Positions 50,721 through 60,478 of a stretch of 64,000 bases of DNA are shown in pieces. Numbering within the stretch: the stretch's first letter is position 1; every line of letters starts with the position of its first letter. The position numbers and the translations under genes are program-made. This DNA is from Kiritimatiellia bacterium (lineage in GTDB: Bacteria; Verrucomicrobiota; Kiritimatiellia; CAIQIC01; JAGNIJ01), in the NCBI GenBank assembly GCA_018001225.1, contig JAGNIJ010000023.1, forward strand, positions 1 to 64,000, given 5' to 3'. Below the pieces are notes generated by a model, which saw nothing but the letters and a program-made list of their open reading frames with translations, was not told the origin of the DNA and did not search any database.

Positions 50721-52940
50721 ATGCGACGGCATTATCATAAACATCCTTATCAGTCGCCACGGGACAAAAGGGCCTTTTCTGCAACCTTGCGCGAGATCGG
50801 TGCACGCATCCAGTGCTCTGATGTGAAGGCCGGCTTGTCCAGGGCCAACGATCTACTCGCTTCTCTCACCATCAGCCGGCATGAACAAGCCAGGGTCTTG
50901 GGCATGGTGGGCGACAGTGAATTTCTTCGCGGAGCATTTAATGAAGCTCTGACAGTCTATCAACGAGCGGCAACACTATGTTTCGATCATCACGACCTGT
51001 GGCTCCGTCCGATAATAGGTCAGGTCCTTGCCCTGTTGAAAAACGTACGCGTTGACGATGCGCGGATGATCGCGCGCCATGCCTGCGACATTTCAGCACA
51101 GAAATGCGCGGCGTTTGATGAGCAGGTTTCCGCGGCCAACGAGGAGATGGCGACAGGCGGAAGCGTGACCGTGCCTTCTCTTCCACCCCGGATCAGCGTA
51201 GTAGCGACACGAATGGGTTTTCTGTTCCTGGATGAAGGAGAACCCGACGCGGCAGAAGAGTTCTTCCAAAGAGCGGTGACCGCGAATCCCCGCGGAGCCT
51301 GTCGAGCCCGTCAAGGATTGGCTCGTATCGCACTGGTGAGTAATCCTGCCCGAGCATTGGATCTGGCCGCGGAGTCAATCCGTATAGGTCATTACGGAGC
51401 AAAAACCATAGCTGCATGGGCGATCCTGATTGCCGCTCGACGAAAACTGGGTGGCTGGCAGATTAGCCAGACTCTTCTCAACGGACTTGAGATGGCGACG
51501 CCATCTGTAAGAGCACGCGCGGTGTTGGCGATTACGCGGGAACTCCGAAATAGCGACATGCGGCAATGGCGTGAAGTGGCGGATAGATGGTTGCAGGGTG
51601 AGGGCAAGAAGTTCCCGATCATCGAGGCGGAAATCCGGAAAATGTATCTGGCTTCAGCTAAGGTTCAGCCAGGCGATGCGAAAGGCAAGCGCGAGTTGGC
51701 GGAAGCGCTCATGAGAACGCCGGGATTAAGCCGTAATGAATGGCTGGCCGCCGCCAAGGAGGCCGTCCGGGCCGGGTTCTGGGAAGGAACGACTCCGGAT
51801 GTGGATGCCCTCGTTCAATTCGCCGACAACTGCTATGGAGGTGATTCCGGCTTGCGCGCAGCGCATAGTCTGGCTCTCTCGTGCATGATGGCGAAGCGGC
51901 ACGACCTGGCGCGGAAGCTCCTGCAACGCAATCTGGCAGAAGCGGAGGCTGGGAGAAGCGTGTGGGCAAAGTCCCTCTGGGCTTTGGCGCGCATGGAAAA
52001 CGTGCTCGGTAATTACACGTCTGCGGCCAGCCTCTATAAGAGATTCAGCGAAACACAAGCCTTGCCGATGCGATTTCGTCTTCAAGCCGGGACGTTGTGG
52101 ATTCAGGCTTTGCTTAAGGGCGGAGAATATGGCGCCCTGTTGGCGGCCCGCCCAGCGATCGAGGCCATGCTGACGGAGGTTCGGGATCCTGAAACTCTCA
52201 TGGATTTCGCTCGGCAACTGGCCTTGACATCGCCAGAGTTGCAGACATGGGCGGTTGATCTGTTTGAAAAAGGCGCCGCGCTGGCGATCGAGCAGTTCGA
52301 AGAAGCGAGCCATCCATCCGTTGCGCTTGATATTCTTTTCAAACTAACCCGGCGACAAGTCTACGACTTCGGCCGTTCGCACGATGCAATAAAGATGTGG
52401 GAAGGACTGAATGAGCAGCAAAGAACATGGCTATGGTCCACGCAACAGCGATATTGGGAATACCTTGGGCTTCTTCTGCGGGCGTACGGGCGGGCCGGGT
52501 CCGCTGCGGATGTAGACGGATGTGCCAAGGCCTGGCTCAAGGATGTGGCGACCCCGCCGGAGGGTAGAGTTCAGGTCGGGACCGTGTACGGGGAATGGCT
52601 GATTGAAAGCCGGCGGGTTCCAGAGGCCTTGGCCTTGTTTGACCAACTCATCCGGGAGGCGCCAACCCATCCCCAGTGCGCGCGGAGTTGGTATTGGAAA
52701 GCGCTTGGATCGTTCAAGCGAGGTGATGCACGAGAATGTGCGCGATGCGTTCAAGCGTTGCGCTTGGCGCAAGGGACGAACGTAGGGCTTCTCGACGAAT
52801 GGAAGCTTGACGCTAAAGCGTTGTTACTGCTTGCGGACCTGGATCCTACCAAGATAGATGCCCAGGCAGTCAACTATCGTCCCGATTTCCTTTCCGGAGT
52901 CCTCGAGGAAATCCACCACGATCTAGCGTTACCGCTATGA
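50721..52940 (+). CDS. Cytoplasmic TPR-repeat protein upstream of the RHS gene
   Basis: The 739-residue protein has no signal peptide and a basic, His-rich N-terminus (MRRHYHKHPYQSPRDKR). The rest is almost all helical with degenerate TPR units, for example VLGMVGDSEFLRGAFNEALTVYQ, FLFLDEGEPDAAEEFFQRAV, MAKRHDLARKLLQRNLAEA and LIESRRVPEALALFDQL. I chose ATG 50721, seven bases after GGGAGG; an ATG two codons earlier is too close. Its stop overlaps the RHS start (ATGA), so the two are co-translated. It may be a partner or chaperone for the giant protein; that is inference. GC content is visibly lower than in the ribosomal region. Confidence 0.75.
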   Translation: MRRHYHKHPYQSPRDKRAFSATLREIGARIQCSDVKAGLSRANDLLASLTISRHEQARVLGMVGDSEFLRGAFNEALTVYQRAATLCFDHHDLWLRPIIGQVLALLKNVRVDDARMIARHACDISAQKCAAFDEQVSAANEEMATGGSVTVPSLPPRISVVATRMGFLFLDEGEPDAAEEFFQRAVTANPRGACRARQGLARIALVSNPARALDLAAESIRIGHYGAKTIAAWAILIAARRKLGGWQISQTLLNGLEMATPSVRARAVLAITRELRNSDMRQWREVADRWLQGEGKKFPIIEAEIRKMYLASAKVQPGDAKGKRELAEALMRTPGLSRNEWLAAAKEAVRAGFWEGTTPDVDALVQFADNCYGGDSGLRAAHSLALSCMMAKRHDLARKLLQRNLAEAEAGRSVWAKSLWALARMENVLGNYTSAASLYKRFSETQALPMRFRLQAGTLWIQALLKGGEYGALLAARPAIEAMLTEVRDPETLMDFARQLALTSPELQTWAVDLFEKGAALAIEQFEEASHPSVALDILFKLTRRQVYDFGRSHDAIKMWEGLNEQQRTWLWSTQQRYWEYLGLLLRAYGRAGSAADVDGCAKAWLKDVATPPEGRVQVGTVYGEWLIESRRVPEALALFDQLIREAPTHPQCARSWYWKALGSFKRGDARECARCVQALRLAQGTNVGLLDEWKLDAKALLLLADLDPTKIDAQAVNYRPDFLSGVLEEIHHDLALPL

Positions 52941-55900
52941 TAAATAAAACTGCGGCATTATCTGTTTTCACCGCCTTCCTCTTTTGCTCTTCAGCGTGGA
53001 GCCAAAGCGGAGATCCTCCTGCCGGCCACACGAATGGACCCTGTTACTGTCCCGACTTCGGATTAGCCGTCAGCCCTACGCTCATCCGGGTATGTGTCGG
53101 CAATCCGATCTACACATGTGTGTCCATGGTTAATCAAACGAACGGGCTGTGCGATGGAGCTTCTTTTTGGTTTCAAGCAGTCTCCTATTCCTGGGAGGTG
53201 ATCGGAATAACCGCCGATCCTCAAAGCGGCAAAGGCCATTGCGCTGACTTCACACCGCTGACGCCGGGCCAGGCCCAGATTTATTTTACGGTTGAAGGCA
53301 CCACGGACCATCCGACGGATTGCGATGTGGTAAAAACCATTTCCAAGTCCTTTTCGGCTCACCTTCTGACTCTTGACGTTACAAAGTACTACCTGGGCAT
53401 CAACTTGTTCGATTCTCCGAGCCCGCCCTACGATGAACTCGTAGTAACGGCCGAATTGACACCCGAACTCTACGACTTGGACTACCTGTGGTCCCGCAGC
53501 GATAGGGTCCGCTTTACAAGCGAGCCGCCTTATCCGGTCTCCGCGCAGGTGCACGTGAAGGAAATAGGATTGCCCAGCGGTTCGTACCAAGGCGATTGGG
53601 TCGGTGTGAGCAAGCTGTGTCCGTACCTGGAAAAGCGGCTCACCGTGGTAAAACTGGATGTGGCTATCGGGTGTGTGGATGAGGATGAGGAGGAAAATCC
53701 GGGCGGGTTTGTCGGACTGAACGACAATGACAGTGACGGCAGCGGTATTCCGGATAAGGACGAAGCTCCGTTGTTACTGGATGATACGGATCTTGTCGGC
53801 GTTGATATCGCGATCTATCCCGCCAATTTGCCGGCGGGACAGACCGTGGAGCTAACGGGAATTGCCCATTGTTATGAAGATCGCCGGAAGCAGACTCCGG
53901 CTGCCAGTAGCTATCCGGTCTCCAGCTTCCCTTTAAAACTCTACGTTGAGGGGCAGCTTCCCGAGGCATCAGGCCAAATTGTGGCCGTTCATCCCGCGAG
54001 CGGCGCGCGGGACAGAATCAACTATACGGTTCTGACGAACGCGGTGCCCGACACGGAACCTCCCGTGTTGTATGGAGTGCCGGAATCCGTGACCAACGAG
54101 TGCCCCGTGGGCGATACCAGCGCTCCAACCGTGACAGCCCGCGATGATCGGGATGGCTCCGTGCCGGTGACGCTGGAGGAAACCACCGAAGGGTCATGTC
54201 CCACGGTCATCACCCGCACCTGGTCGGCGGTGGATTCCAGCGGGAACGAAGCGTCGGAGACGCGGACCATCACCATCAACGACACCACGGATCCGGTCAT
54301 TGATATTGCTTCGGAAGTTGAAGTGGAGGCCGACAAAGACGGGTATGCGTGGTTGCCCGATTTCCGATCCGCCGCCAAGGACAGTTGCGCCTTGGATTCC
54401 GTAACGCAGACGCCGGCTCCGGGATCGAAAAAGTACTCCGTTGGCGACGCGGTACGGGTGACGTTGTATGCCGTGGACCAATGCGGAAATGACGAGACGG
54501 GTTCGTTCCTCGTGAAGATTGTCTGTAAGAAGTGTGAGGGCGACTCCTGCCCGTCCGGCAGCGGCTACGCGAATAATGATAGCGTTCACCTGGAGATGAG
54601 CTTGGGACGAATGGCCGACGGGAAATCGGCGGGGAGACTTACCTTGTATGCCCGGTATCCCGTACCGGATCTCACTTCTCCGCTGGGATTGAGATACTAT
54701 CGCACGGGAAGCGGGGCCGAGGTAATCCGCTCCGAGGATGGCGCCCTGCGACAAGTGCGCGCCACGCAGGCGTTGGTGGATATCGTAACGAATAGCTCCA
54801 TCAGCTATGACGTGCGTTTCTATCTGCCGGCATCGGCGGGGGAGAAGAACGCGGAAGGCCTGTATGAGCCTGTAGGCGTGCCTTATGTGATCTGGCGCAT
54901 AGAGGGGACGCCCGGCAATACGAACGCGGTGGCCATCAGCGAAATCAGGGAAGGAGCTACAAAGGAGTACGCGTATACATGGGATGCCGGCTATCAGGGC
55001 TGGAGCCTGAACTCCGGCAACGGCGGCCGGTATGAAACGCGAATCACGGAATTGGTGGATACCAACGAAATGCGGCGGTTGGAGTATTACGCCGTGTATG
55101 ACGGGTCTGGAAGCCCCTATGGCATGGTGACCTATTCGGAAAATAACGAATACCGCACGTTCCCCTGGGGTGAGGAGCGGATAAGCACCGTTCAGGACAA
55201 CGGCGGGGCCGGATTGACCACTACGTGGTCCTATTACACGGACCCGGAACAAACAGGGAAATACGCCCGGATAGAATGGGAGCGCAAACCGGACGGTAAT
55301 TTCCTCTGGTATGACTACGACACCGAAAGCCGGGTAACGGTCGAGGCCCGAATGTGGAAGGACCACGACATCTCGCCTCTCACGTCGAATGCGGTCATGG
55401 AAAGTGCCTGGGTAGTCCTGAACGACTATACTTCCGTGGATGCCGCAGATGACGGATCCATCCATTCCAGGAAGCCGAGGATCGTAACGGAAATGGTTCA
55501 GGGCGTGGCCGTTGCCAAGACCTATTTCGCGTACATGGCGGCTGCGAACGGTGAGGTTACCGAAATTCGCGAGGAGTGCCATGCCCCAACGGCCGCCTAT
55601 GGCGATCCGTCCAATCTTCGAACGCGAACGGTGTATTATTCGGACACCGAGGAGTTGTGGCCGGGCCAGGTGAAGAGCGTCACGCAACCGAACGGCCAGT
55701 TCGACTGGTATGTCCATGAAAAAGGCTCGTACGCCGGGGGGGCCACCAATTGGGGCCTGTTCACTCCCGGCACGGGAGCTTTCGTGCGCATCACGACGGT
55801 TCACGGAACAACGGCCAGCACAAACGGGATCGCCTACAAAACCACGAAGGAACTGACGATTCAAGACGGGTTGGGTAACGAGATACGCAAGGAAGGGTAT

Positions 55901-58900
55901 GTGCGCGCCAGCTCCGGATACCCGCGCGTGAACAGGACGTTGCAGGTGTTTGACGAACAAGGCCGGCTTACGGAAGTGCGTTATGACAATGGCTTGTCTC
56001 GCTCAACCACGTGGAGTAGCTGCTGTGGCAGGGAATCCGACGTGGAGGCGGATGGGTCCACGACCCATTATGTATATGATACCTTGGGCCGCCTAGTGTC
56101 CCGTACCAAGCAAGGCATCCCAGCGTCCGAGTATCCCGAACAGCCGGACGTAATAACCACCTATGCCTATGATGCGGCGGGTAATGTTCTGGCCGAATCC
56201 ATAGCGGCGGGTGGATTAACCCTTTCCACCAGCAATCAATATGACCGCGCCGGCCGCCTGGTTAAAACCGTGGATGCGGCAGGATTGGTCACGACCTACG
56301 CCTATGAAGAGGGTGGGCGAATCGTGACCATCACCCGCCCCGGCGGGGCAACCGAGATCACCGAGGCATTCATGGATGGGCGGCCTAAGAGCATCACCGG
56401 AACGGGTGTGGTCCCACGGTTCCATGATTACGGGGTGAACGCGGACGGTTCGCAGTGGACCCTCGTGCGCACGGGGTCCTCGAACTCGCCCATGTGGGAA
56501 AAAACAACGACCGATGTGCTGGGGCAAACCGTTCGCATCGAAAGACCCGGTTTTGGCGGCGTCCTGGTCGCCACAGAGAACGAATACAACAACAAAGGAC
56601 AGTTGGTAGCGACCCGCCAACTGGAGGGCGAGCCTCCCGGCGAGCCGATCATGGCGGCCACCCTTTACGGCTATGACGAACTGGGCAACCAGATCTACAG
56701 CGCCATGGATGTCAACGGCAATGGCGTCCTGGACCTGGCTGGTCCCGATCGTGTCAATGAAACTCAACAGCGCTATATGTCGGAGGATGGAGAGTGGTGG
56801 CAGGAGTCTGTTTCCAAGGTTTATTCTGCGGAGAACAGCGCCGCGCCCATTACCAACGCCGTTCAGCGACGGCGGCTGTCGGGCGCCGACTGCGGCTGCG
56901 CAGCGGGGAAGACGGTATCCACGGATATCCTCGGGAACGAGACCGTTGAAACCGTCTCCATTAACCCCGTCACAAGGACACTCACGGCGGTGACGGATGT
57001 ACCCGATTCCACACAGGACGTGGTGGCTGTTACCGTAAATGGCTTGCTCCAGGCCTCGACGAGCAAGAGCGGCCTGACCATGACCTATGCGTATGACGCC
57101 CTGGGCCGGCTTGTGGGCGTGACGGATCCGCGCACGGGAACGGCCTGGACCCACTACAACACACTGGGCCAGGTGGACTATACCGAGGACGCGGCGGGGA
57201 ACCGAACGACCTATGCCTACGATCCCGCCACAGGTCGCCGCACAACCGTCACCGATGCCTTGAGCAACACGGTCAATACGACGTACTACATCAATGGCCA
57301 GGTGGCCGACGTCGGCGGCGCCACCTACCCCGTGGCGTACGAATATGACGACTACGGGCGCATGACGTTGATGAAGACCTGGCGGGACGAGGCGAACGAC
57401 CCGGATGTGACCGCCTGGCACTACGACGAGGGCGCCGGCCTGCTGACCAACAAAGTCTATGCTGATGGAAACGGCGTCGCCTATCAGTACGATTCGGCCG
57501 GCCGCCTGACCCGGCGAACCTGGGCGCGCGGCGTCACCACGGACTACTCCTATGACCTCCTTGGGCAATTGACCAACATCTCCTACTCCGACTCCACTCC
57601 CGACGTTTCCTATGCCTACGACCGGCTCGGTCGCCAAACCTCCGTAGCCCAAAGTGACACGGGCGTCCCGCCCGTACAGCACCTGTTCGCCTACAATCCC
57701 TCCACTCTCGCCCTCGTCACCGAAACTCTTATCCACGACGACGAGACCAACGTCCTCGCGCGTTCGCAAGACACCCTGGGGCGGCCGACCGGCATTTCCC
57801 TGGATTCCTCCTACGCCGTTATCTACGGCTATGATGATCTCGGCCGCTTCGCCGCCCTCTCCTCATCCGTGCAATCCGCGTCATCCGCGGTCAATTACAC
57901 TTACGTCCCAGGCTCCGAACTCCTGGCGGGCTATTCCGTCACGCCCGGAGGGTCAGCGTCCTCGCTGACCGTGTCCCGGACCTTCGAACCGCACCGCAAC
58001 CTGATTCTCTCGGTCACGAACGACTGGGCCGGCTCGGTGGTCTCCTCTTTCGACTACCAGAACGACGCCGTCGGCCGCCGCACGAGCCGCATGGATGGAG
58101 ACGCGACGCCCTCGTCGCGCACGAACCTGTTCGGCTACAACGCGCGCTCCGAACTCACCGGCGCGCTCATGGATACCAATACCTTCGACTACGACTACGA
58201 CGATATCGGCAACCGCGAATTAACGCTAATTAACGCGAATACGAACACCTACGCGGCTAACGAATTGAACCAGTATTCCGAGGTGGTGGAGGGCGGAGCT
58301 CCCGCGACGCCGCTTTCATATGACCTGGACGGCAATCTGGTGGCCTCCGCCGATCCTCCGTGGAGCTACGCGTGGGACGCCGAGAACCGGCTGGTCCAGG
58401 CGGACTACAACGGCCCCGCTATTCCGAGCACGCTCCGGCGTGTAGAGTACAGCTACGACCATATGGGGCGCCGAATAGAGCGGAGGCGCTACAAGAAGCC
58501 CCTTAACATGTATGTTTTGCTGGACATCAGGCGATACAGATACGACGGTTGGAACATGATCCAAGAGGTCAGTGAGTCCGACGACCCGGACGGAAGCGGG
58601 ACCAACTCCTATGTTTGGGGCCTGGACTTGTCCGGAACGCTCCAGGGCGCGGGCGGCATCGGCGGCCTCCTATCCGTTCTCCCCTCCACCGGATGGGCCG
58701 GGGGTGGGTACTTCCCCGTCTGCGACGCCAACGGCAACGTGACCGACCTCGTGGACGCCAACGGAGCCCTCGTCGCACATTGCGAATATGACCTCTTCGG
58801 TAACATCATCCGTTCAACCGGCCCCGCCGCGGACAACAATCCTTTGGGTTTTTCGACCAAGTACCGAGACTCTGAAACCGGCCTGATTTACTACGGGTTC

Positions 58901-59848
58901 CGCTACTACGCCCCGGAGACGGGCCGGTTCCTCAGCCGCGATCCGATCGGGGCCGCTGGTGGTGCGAACCTGTATGCGTTCGTACGCAACTCGCCAATCG
59001 ATCTTGTCGACATCCTCGGTCTGGTTGACCCTGAACTCGGTGTCGCTCTCGCAATCGGCCTCGGCTGGGATAACGCCACCGGCCCCTACATCAGCACCGT
59101 CAGTCTTGTTGGTAGTGCAGCCCAAGGACTGTGCGACAACTTGAAGTTCCGGGGTGACGTTCACGTTCGGTTCTACACTGGCGGGTTGGGAACAACGCAC
59201 GGCGACCGGAGCTTCACCGACTTCGCTCTCGATCTTACCGGGTCGCTGTCTGCCACGCTCGGAGAGGGAAGCGGAGCAGGCACGTCATATTACACGCTGA
59301 ACTACCAGACCCGATCTGCCGTCGAGAACACCTTCCAAAACTCTATCTCTCTCGGTCAGGCACGGAACTACAACTCTGCCCTGGGGCAGAAAACCCGTGT
59401 CGGGTTCATGGGACTCAGGGCCGACAACTTCTTCATGCAGTACAACAACGATGTGGCGTGTCCTCCGACCTGGGGCGAGGGCACGGACCATGGATGGACC
59501 GGAGGCGGCATCCTTGGACTCTACGTCGGAGGCGGCAACTCGATAGAAACCGGCTTCCAAGACTTCACCGGTGACTTAATCAATCGTCGCCTGCGCCATC
59601 CCGGAGACGGGCGCAGTCGTGACGGCTACTATCGACAGACCCAAGGAGACCTGTCACTCAATCGTGCTGAGTGGTTCCTTCGGTACGGCGGTGGTCAAGG
59701 TGCTGCGACGCTATCCATCTCAAGCCCGGACTGGCTCAACGTGCAGCACTTCATTCATGACTACATCTCGCCGGGTGCGGCATGCTTCGAGTATCCAGAG
59801 TTCCGGTACTCGTTGACTGTCGAAGGTGAAGTCAAGGCCAAGCACTGA
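52937..59848 (+). CDS. RHS/YD-repeat protein with polymorphic toxin-like C-terminus
   Basis: This 2,303-residue secreted protein starts with a Sec signal peptide (ALSVFTAFLFCSSAWS). About 330 residues of unique beta-rich, Cys-containing sequence follow, then a HYR-like domain (about 369-450: DTEPPVLYGVP to IND) and a Cys-rich spot. From about residue 1040 to 1960 there is a long array of YD repeats such as YDTLGRLVSR, YDRAGRLVKTVDAAG and YDALGRLVGVTD. The RHS core follows at about 1980-2025 (GLIYYGFRYYAPETGRFLSR and DPIGAAGG), then a 275-residue variable tip. Such proteins form a beta cocoon that encloses a C-terminal effector. It is flanked by the TPR gene and a small lipoprotein gene, both overlapping. 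Confidence 0.9.
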   Translation: MINKTAALSVFTAFLFCSSAWSQSGDPPAGHTNGPCYCPDFGLAVSPTLIRVCVGNPIYTCVSMVNQTNGLCDGASFWFQAVSYSWEVIGITADPQSGKGHCADFTPLTPGQAQIYFTVEGTTDHPTDCDVVKTISKSFSAHLLTLDVTKYYLGINLFDSPSPPYDELVVTAELTPELYDLDYLWSRSDRVRFTSEPPYPVSAQVHVKEIGLPSGSYQGDWVGVSKLCPYLEKRLTVVKLDVAIGCVDEDEEENPGGFVGLNDNDSDGSGIPDKDEAPLLLDDTDLVGVDIAIYPANLPAGQTVELTGIAHCYEDRRKQTPAASSYPVSSFPLKLYVEGQLPEASGQIVAVHPASGARDRINYTVLTNAVPDTEPPVLYGVPESVTNECPVGDTSAPTVTARDDRDGSVPVTLEETTEGSCPTVITRTWSAVDSSGNEASETRTITINDTTDPVIDIASEVEVEADKDGYAWLPDFRSAAKDSCALDSVTQTPAPGSKKYSVGDAVRVTLYAVDQCGNDETGSFLVKIVCKKCEGDSCPSGSGYANNDSVHLEMSLGRMADGKSAGRLTLYARYPVPDLTSPLGLRYYRTGSGAEVIRSEDGALRQVRATQALVDIVTNSSISYDVRFYLPASAGEKNAEGLYEPVGVPYVIWRIEGTPGNTNAVAISEIREGATKEYAYTWDAGYQGWSLNSGNGGRYETRITELVDTNEMRRLEYYAVYDGSGSPYGMVTYSENNEYRTFPWGEERISTVQDNGGAGLTTTWSYYTDPEQTGKYARIEWERKPDGNFLWYDYDTESRVTVEARMWKDHDISPLTSNAVMESAWVVLNDYTSVDAADDGSIHSRKPRIVTEMVQGVAVAKTYFAYMAAANGEVTEIREECHAPTAAYGDPSNLRTRTVYYSDTEELWPGQVKSVTQPNGQFDWYVHEKGSYAGGATNWGLFTPGTGAFVRITTVHGTTASTNGIAYKTTKELTIQDGLGNEIRKEGYVRASSGYPRVNRTLQVFDEQGRLTEVRYDNGLSRSTTWSSCCGRESDVEADGSTTHYVYDTLGRLVSRTKQGIPASEYPEQPDVITTYAYDAAGNVLAESIAAGGLTLSTSNQYDRAGRLVKTVDAAGLVTTYAYEEGGRIVTITRPGGATEITEAFMDGRPKSITGTGVVPRFHDYGVNADGSQWTLVRTGSSNSPMWEKTTTDVLGQTVRIERPGFGGVLVATENEYNNKGQLVATRQLEGEPPGEPIMAATLYGYDELGNQIYSAMDVNGNGVLDLAGPDRVNETQQRYMSEDGEWWQESVSKVYSAENSAAPITNAVQRRRLSGADCGCAAGKTVSTDILGNETVETVSINPVTRTLTAVTDVPDSTQDVVAVTVNGLLQASTSKSGLTMTYAYDALGRLVGVTDPRTGTAWTHYNTLGQVDYTEDAAGNRTTYAYDPATGRRTTVTDALSNTVNTTYYINGQVADVGGATYPVAYEYDDYGRMTLMKTWRDEANDPDVTAWHYDEGAGLLTNKVYADGNGVAYQYDSAGRLTRRTWARGVTTDYSYDLLGQLTNISYSDSTPDVSYAYDRLGRQTSVAQSDTGVPPVQHLFAYNPSTLALVTETLIHDDETNVLARSQDTLGRPTGISLDSSYAVIYGYDDLGRFAALSSSVQSASSAVNYTYVPGSELLAGYSVTPGGSASSLTVSRTFEPHRNLILSVTNDWAGSVVSSFDYQNDAVGRRTSRMDGDATPSSRTNLFGYNARSELTGALMDTNTFDYDYDDIGNRELTLINANTNTYAANELNQYSEVVEGGAPATPLSYDLDGNLVASADPPWSYAWDAENRLVQADYNGPAIPSTLRRVEYSYDHMGRRIERRRYKKPLNMYVLLDIRRYRYDGWNMIQEVSESDDPDGSGTNSYVWGLDLSGTLQGAGGIGGLLSVLPSTGWAGGGYFPVCDANGNVTDLVDANGALVAHCEYDLFGNIIRSTGPAADNNPLGFSTKYRDSETGLIYYGFRYYAPETGRFLSRDPIGAAGGANLYAFVRNSPIDLVDILGLVDPELGVALAIGLGWDNATGPYISTVSLVGSAAQGLCDNLKFRGDVHVRFYTGGLGTTHGDRSFTDFALDLTGSLSATLGEGSGAGTSYYTLNYQTRSAVENTFQNSISLGQARNYNSALGQKTRVGFMGLRADNFFMQYNNDVACPPTWGEGTDHGWTGGGILGLYVGGGNSIETGFQDFTGDLINRRLRHPGDGRSRDGYYRQTQGDLSLNRAEWFLRYGGGQGAATLSISSPDWLNVQHFIHDYISPGAACFEYPEFRYSLTVEGEVKAKH
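58287..58312 (+). repeat. 26-base dispersed repeat, copy 2, inside the RHS frame
   Basis: It is identical to 49332-49357. It is read in frame as part of VVEGGAPATP, in the loop before a SYDLDGNL repeat, without breaking the protein. Confidence 0.7.
59014..59845 (+). other. RHS C-terminal tip, candidate toxin domain
   Basis: It follows the RHS core and runs to the stop (about residues 2027-2303). It is Gly/Tyr/Asp-rich, with RADNFFMQYNND, a GTDHGWTGGG turn, DGYYRQTQGDLSLNRAEWF and DWLNVQHFIHDYI near the end. The layout recalls bacterial toxin 23 (Ntox23) domains as I remember them, but I cannot confirm this. Three CTSAG pentamers lie here or just before (58931, 59414, 59667), though this word is nearly absent elsewhere. 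Confidence 0.5.
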
Positions 59849-60375
59849 TGCGCTTGCCATCCCTCAGCACTTTACTCGTGTGCGTGGCGGTTCTCTCCGG
59901 ATGCCGGACCGATCGCGTTATCTCGGAGTTCCGTCACGTCCCGAAGAATCCCCGCTTCTCGATCCAGCCGGCGGACTACACGCGTACCGACATGCTCGAC
60001 TTCCAGGCTGTGTACTACACGGTTGATGAGGCGGAAACGAAGTACGGTACTCGGAAAGCGTACAACTACCTTCGCTTCTGGCCAACGGGGCACGTCCTCA
60101 TCGACTTCGCGGACCATCTCCCCGATGCAAAGGAGGCGGAGGACTTCTCGCACGCGTACCTTGGTTACTACCGCCTGCATGAGCGGAAGATCGTACTTGA
60201 GTTCTTCTCGCCTGATACGGGCCGGTGGCGATGGGACTACGGGCGCGACAGTGGGTATGTTGATGGCGACTCCATCGTCATTACGAGCTCCACGCTTGGC
60301 GCGAGATCCTGGGAGAATCGAATCGCCTTCACAAGGCATCCCGTCGAGGGACTGAAACGCCGACCAGACTGGTGA
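59848..60375 (+). CDS. Small lipoprotein, candidate immunity protein
   Basis: The 175-residue precursor has lipobox VLSGC (Cys19), so it is lipid-anchored facing the periplasm or outer-membrane inner leaflet. The mature part is a single, probably beta-rich domain: YNYLRFWPTGHVLIDFADH, AYLGYYRLHERKIVLEFFS and DGDSIVITSSTLG. This resembles a small barrel-like fold. I know no family for it. Its ATG shares one base with the RHS stop (TGATG), the typical toxin-immunity spacing. It contains one CTCAG (59863), another sign that it came with the tip. Immunity function is inference from position and lipidation. Confidence 0.75.
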   Translation: MRLPSLSTLLVCVAVLSGCRTDRVISEFRHVPKNPRFSIQPADYTRTDMLDFQAVYYTVDEAETKYGTRKAYNYLRFWPTGHVLIDFADHLPDAKEAEDFSHAYLGYYRLHERKIVLEFFSPDTGRWRWDYGRDSGYVDGDSIVITSSTLGARSWENRIAFTRHPVEGLKRRPDW

Positions 60376-60478
60376 GGGCTTCGCAGGAGCAGGGTCATCA
60401 TGAACGGGGAACGGAACGGGTCCGGGGTAACGGGGTCAACCCTCAAATAACAAATAATACCAGGATGGGAACATCGAG

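Noticed and set aside
52937-59848. Type VI secretion-linked RHS effector
   Set aside because: No PAAR, VgrG, Hcp or DUF4123-like gene is near, and the protein has a Sec signal peptide.
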